Shown: piece after piece, positions 59,851 through 64,000 of the stretch | Position numbering within the stretch: position 1 is the stretch's first letter | Layout: each line of letters begins with the position of its first letter | NCBI RefSeq assembly: GCF_050948175.1 | Contig: NW_027490268.1 | Location: 620,001-684,000, forward strand | Origin: Xylocopa sonorina | Lineage: Eukaryota > Arthropoda > Insecta > Hymenoptera > Apidae | Direction of reading: 5' to 3' | DNA: 64,000 nt | Position numbers and translations under genes: made by a program | Notes under the pieces: model-generated | What the model was told of the DNA's origin: nothing | Databases searched by the model: none | What the model saw: only the letters and a program-made list of their open reading frames with translations

Positions 59851-62800
59851 TAAATCGCGATATCGCATCTCATTTCAGTGTTTCGTAATAAGATAAAATA
59901 TTCATTGTGTAATGTTATGTATACCTCGTTTTCACTTCAATGGAATGTAAATGCGACACTTCCTTGCTAGGGAATAGCGTTTGCAGATTTCTGCGTATAT
60001 TAGCAATAGAGTTCTAATGCTTTTTAAATAGCGATATCGCATCTCATTTCTATGTTTCATGATAAGATATAATATTCATTGCGAAGTGTCACGTATACTT
60101 CGTACTCACATCTAAAGAATGTAAATGCGACACATACGTGCTAGGAAATAGCGATTGCAGATGTCTACGTATCGTAGCAACAGAGTTCTAGTGTTTCTTA
60201 AAACGCGATATCGCATCTCAATTCTATGTTTCATGATAAGATATAATAATCATTGCGAAGTGCCATGTATACCTCGTATTCTCTTCAAAAGAATGTAAAT
60301 GCGGCTCTACCTTGCTAGGAAATATTGTTTGCAGATGTCTACGTATCACAGCAATGGAGTACTAATGCTTCTTAAAGCGAGATGTCGTATTTCATTTCTA
60401 TGTTTAGTAATAAGATATAATATTTATTGCGAAGTGTCATGTATACCTTGTATTCACTTCTAAAGAATGTAAATGCGACACTTCCATGCTAGGAAATAGC
60501 GTTTGCAGATGTCAACGTATCGTAGCAATAGAGTTCTAATGCTTCTTAGAACGAGATGTCGCATTACATTTCTATGTTTCGTAATAAGATATAATATTCA
60601 TTGTGGTGTGTTACGTATACCTCGTATTCACATCAAAAGGATGTAAGTGCGACACTTCCTTGCTAGGAAATATTGTTTGCAGATGTCTACGTATCGTAGC
60701 AATAGAGTTCTAGTGCTTCTTAAAACGCGATATCACATCTCACCTCTATGTTTCATAATAAGACATAACATTCATTGCGAAGTGTCATGTATACCTCGTA
60801 TTCACTTGAAAAGAATGTAAATGCGACACTTCCATGCTAGGAAATAGCGTCTGCAGATGTCTACGTATCGCAGCAATAGAGTTCTAGTGCTTCTTAAAAC
60901 GCGATAACGCATCTCACTTCTATGCTTCATGATAAGATATAATATTCATAGCGAAGTGTCATGTATACCTCGTATTCACTTCAAAAGAATGTAAATGCGA
61001 CACTTCCATGCTAGGAAATAGCGTTTGCAGATGTCTACGTATCGTAGCAATAGAGTTCTAATGCTTCCTAAAACGCGATATCGCATCTCACTTCTATGTT
61101 TCATGTTATGATATAATATTCATTGCGAAGTGTCATGTATACGTCTTATTCACTTCAATAGAATGTAAATGCGACACTTCCATGCTAGGAAATAGCGTTT
61201 GCAGATGTCTACGTGTCGTAGCAATAGAGTTCTAATGCTTCCTAAAACGCGATATCGCAACTCACTTCTATGTTTCATGATATGATATAATATTCATTGC
61301 GAAGTGTCATGTATACCTCGTATTCACTTCAAAAGAATGTAAATGCGGCACTTCCATGCGAGGAAATAGCGTTTGCAGATGTCTACGTATCGTAGCAATA
61401 GAGTTCTAATGCATCTTCAAACGCTATATAGCATCTCACTTCTATGTTTCATGATAAGATATAATATTCATTGCGAAGTGTCATGTATACCTCGTATTCA
61501 CTTCAAAAGAATGTAAATGCGACACTTCCATGCTAGGAAATAGCGTTTGCAGATGTCTACGTATCGTAGCAATAGAATTCTAATGCTTCTTAAAACGCGA
61601 TATCGCATCTCATTTCTATGTTTCATGGTAAGATATAATATGATTTGCGAAGTGTTATGTAATCCTTGTCTCAACTTCAAATGAATGTAAATCCGACACT
61701 TCCCTGCAAGGAGATAGCGTTTGCAGACGTCTACGTATCGAAGCAATAGAGTTCAAATGCTCCTTAAATCGCGATATCGCAACTCACTTCTATGTTTCAT
61801 GATATGATATAATATTCATTGCGAAGTGTCATGTATACCTCGTATTCACTTCAAAAGAATGTAAGTGCGACACTTCCATGCGAGGAAATAGCGTTTGCAG
61901 ATGTCTACGTATCGTAGCAATGGAGTTCTAATGCATCTTCAAACGCTATATAGCATCTCACTTCTATGTTTCATGATATGATATAATATTCATTGCGAAG
62001 TGTCATGTATACCTCGTATTCACTTCAAAAGAATGTAAATGCGACACTTCCATGCGAGGAAATAGCGTTTGCAGATGTCTACGTATCGTAGTGATAGAGT
62101 TCTAATGCCCCTTAGAACGCGATATCGCATCTCACTTTTATGTTTCATGATAAAATATAATATTTATTGCGAAGTGTCATGTATACCTCGTATTCACTTC
62201 AAAAGAATGTAAATGCGACACTTCCATGCTAGGAAATAGCGTTTCCAGATGACCACGTATCGTAAGAATGGAGTTCTAATGCTCCTTAAAACGAGATGTC
62301 GCATTTCATTTCTATGTTTCGTGATAAGATATAATATTCATTGTGGAGTGCTATGTATACCTCATATTCACTTCAAAAGATTGTAAATGCGACACTTCCT
62401 TGCTAGGAAATATTGTTTGTAGATGTCTACGTATCGTAAAGATAGAGTTCTAATGCTCCTTAAAACGCGATATCGCATATTTCCGCTATGTTTCTTGATA
62501 AGATATAATATTCATTGCGAAGTGTCATGTATACCTCGTATTCACTTCAAAAGAATGTAACTGCGACACTTGCATTCTAGGAAATAGCGTTTGCAGATGT
62601 TTACGTATCGTATCAATAGAGTTCTAATGCTTCTTAAAACGCGATATCGCATCTCACTTCTATGTTTCATGATAAGATATAATATTCATTGCGAAGTGTC
62701 ATGTATACCTCGTATTCACTTCAATGGAATGTAAGTGCGACATTTCCATGGTAGGAAATAGAGTTTGCAGTTGTCTACGTATATTAACAATAGAGTTCTA

Positions 62801-64000
62801 ATGCTTCTCAAAATGCAATATAGCACCTCATTCCTATGTTTCTTGATAAAATATAATATTCATTGCGAAGTGTCATGTATACCTCGTATTCACTTCAAAA
62901 GGATGTAAATGCGACACTTCCTTGCTAGGAAATAGCTTTTCCAGATGACTACGTGTCGAAACAATAGAGTTCTAATGCTTCTTAGAACGAGATGTCGCAA
63001 CCCACTTCTATGTTTCGAGATAAGATATAATATTCATTGCGAAGTGTCATGTGTACCTCGTATTCACTTCAAATGAATGTAAATGCGAAACTTCCATTCT
63101 AGCCAATAGCGTTTGCAGATGTCTACGTATCGTAGCAATAGAGTTCTAATGCATCTTAAAACGGGATATCGCATTTCATTTCTATGTTTCGTAATAAGAT
63201 ATAATATTCATTGTGGAGTGTTATGTATACCTCGTATTCACTTCAAAAGGATGTAAGTGCGACACTTCCGTGCTAGGAAATAGCGTTTGCAGATGTCTAC
63301 GTATCGTAGTGATAGAGTTCTAATGCCTCTTAGAACGCGATATCGCATCTCACTTCTATGTTTCATGATAAAATATAATATTTATTGCGAAGTGTCATGT
63401 ATACCTCGTATTCACTTCAAAAGAATGTAAATGCGACACTTCCATGCTAGGAAATAGCGTTTCCAGATGACCACGTATCGTAAGAATGGAGTTCTAATGC
63501 TCCTTAAAACGAGATGTCGCATTTCATTTCTATGTTTCGTGATAAGATATAATATTCATTGTGGAGTGTTATGTATACCTCATATTCACTTCAAAAGATT
63601 GTAAATGCGACACTTCCTTGCTAGGAAATATTGTTTGTAGATGTCTACGTATCGTAAAGATAGAGTTCTAATGCTCCTTAAAACGCGATATCGCATATTT
63701 CCGCTATGTTTCTTGATAAGATATAATATTCATTGCGAAGTGTCATGTATACCTCGTATTCACTTCAAAAGAATGTAACTGCGACACTTGCATTCTAGGA
63801 AATAGCGTTTGCAGATGTTTACGTATCGTAGCAATAGAGTTCTAATGCTTCTTAAAACGCGATATCGCATCTCACTTCTATGTTTCATGATAAGATATAA
63901 TATTCGTTGCGAAGTGTCATGTATACCTCGTATTCACTTCAAAAGAATGTAAATGCGACACTTCCATGCTAGGAAATAGCGTTTGCAGATGTCTACGTAT
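59574..64000 (-). repeat. Satellite array E, 174-bp monomer, minus orientation (continues past the window)
   Basis: About 25 monomers, relatively homogeneous and close to consensus (CACTTCCATGCTAGGAAATA, GCAGATGTCTACGTATCG). A seven-monomer duplication lies at the end: GTGATAGAGTTCTAATGCC at 62091 and 63309 are 1218 bases apart (7 x 174), and matching sequence continues to the window edge, with a CATTGCG/CGTTGCG-type difference near 63905. Confidence 0.97.
62091..64000 (-). repeat. Seven-monomer (1218-bp) tandem duplication, incomplete
   Basis: Private variants GATGACCACGTATCGTAAGA, CATATTTCCGCTATGTTTCT and GACACTTGCATTCTAGG appear in the same order in both copies. The second copy is cut by the window end. 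Confidence 0.85.

Noticed and set aside
3470..64000. CRISPR array or other prokaryotic repeat system
   Set aside because: The repeats are contiguous 174-bp monomers without spacers, and the context (LTR, introns, decayed exons) is eukaryotic.
4270..64000. CENP-B-box-like motif in the monomer
   Set aside because: TTCGATACGTAGAC resembles the start of a CENP-B box (TTCG), but the required A and CGGG positions do not match.
1..64000. Telomeric repeats such as TTAGG tracts
   Set aside because: No tandem run was found; only isolated pentamers.

Overview
This is eukaryotic, non-genic DNA dominated by one satellite repeat. By my count about 53 kb of the 64 kb (about 83%, roughly 300 copies) is a 174-bp monomer. 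The remainder is a few single-copy or low-copy islands with LTR-retroelement pieces and decayed gene fragments. The AT-rich background, predicted introns of about 115-125 bp, an LTR with a 4-bp target duplication and the satellite architecture suggest an animal, probably an insect, pericentromeric or otherwise heterochromatic. The species cannot be named from sequence alone. I find no intact protein-coding gene, rRNA, tRNA or CRISPR array.

Layout. 1-3470: non-satellite flank with a gene-fragment copy, a ~950-bp segment, a solo LTR with TSD (1283-2586) and unique AT-rich DNA. 3470-29430: satellite array A, + orientation, with a decayed left edge. 29431-30950: GC/CpG-rich island B. 30951-48094: array C, minus orientation, containing a 2181-bp higher-order repeat. 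48095-52668: second non-satellite block with a 3' LTR piece, fossil satellite, a decayed gene resembling RNF212/ZIP3 RING proteins, a second copy of the ~950-bp segment and a truncated 5' LTR. 52669-57976: array D, + orientation. 57977-59573: island B', the inverted copy of island B. 59574-64000: array E, minus orientation, running off the window.

The order 'flank / + array / island / - array' therefore occurs twice, with flank copies in direct orientation 49.5 kb apart. Satellite orientation changes only at non-satellite islands. Island B is inverted between the two blocks, with its immediate satellite flanks inverted too. That is what recombination between opposed arrays flanking an island would produce. 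Inside the arrays, nearly every large duplication or deletion I could align is a whole number of 174-bp monomers (2, 4, 5, 7, 8 or 11), the signature of in-register unequal exchange. The exception is the 2181-bp higher-order unit, which carries one monomer with an 81-bp deletion.
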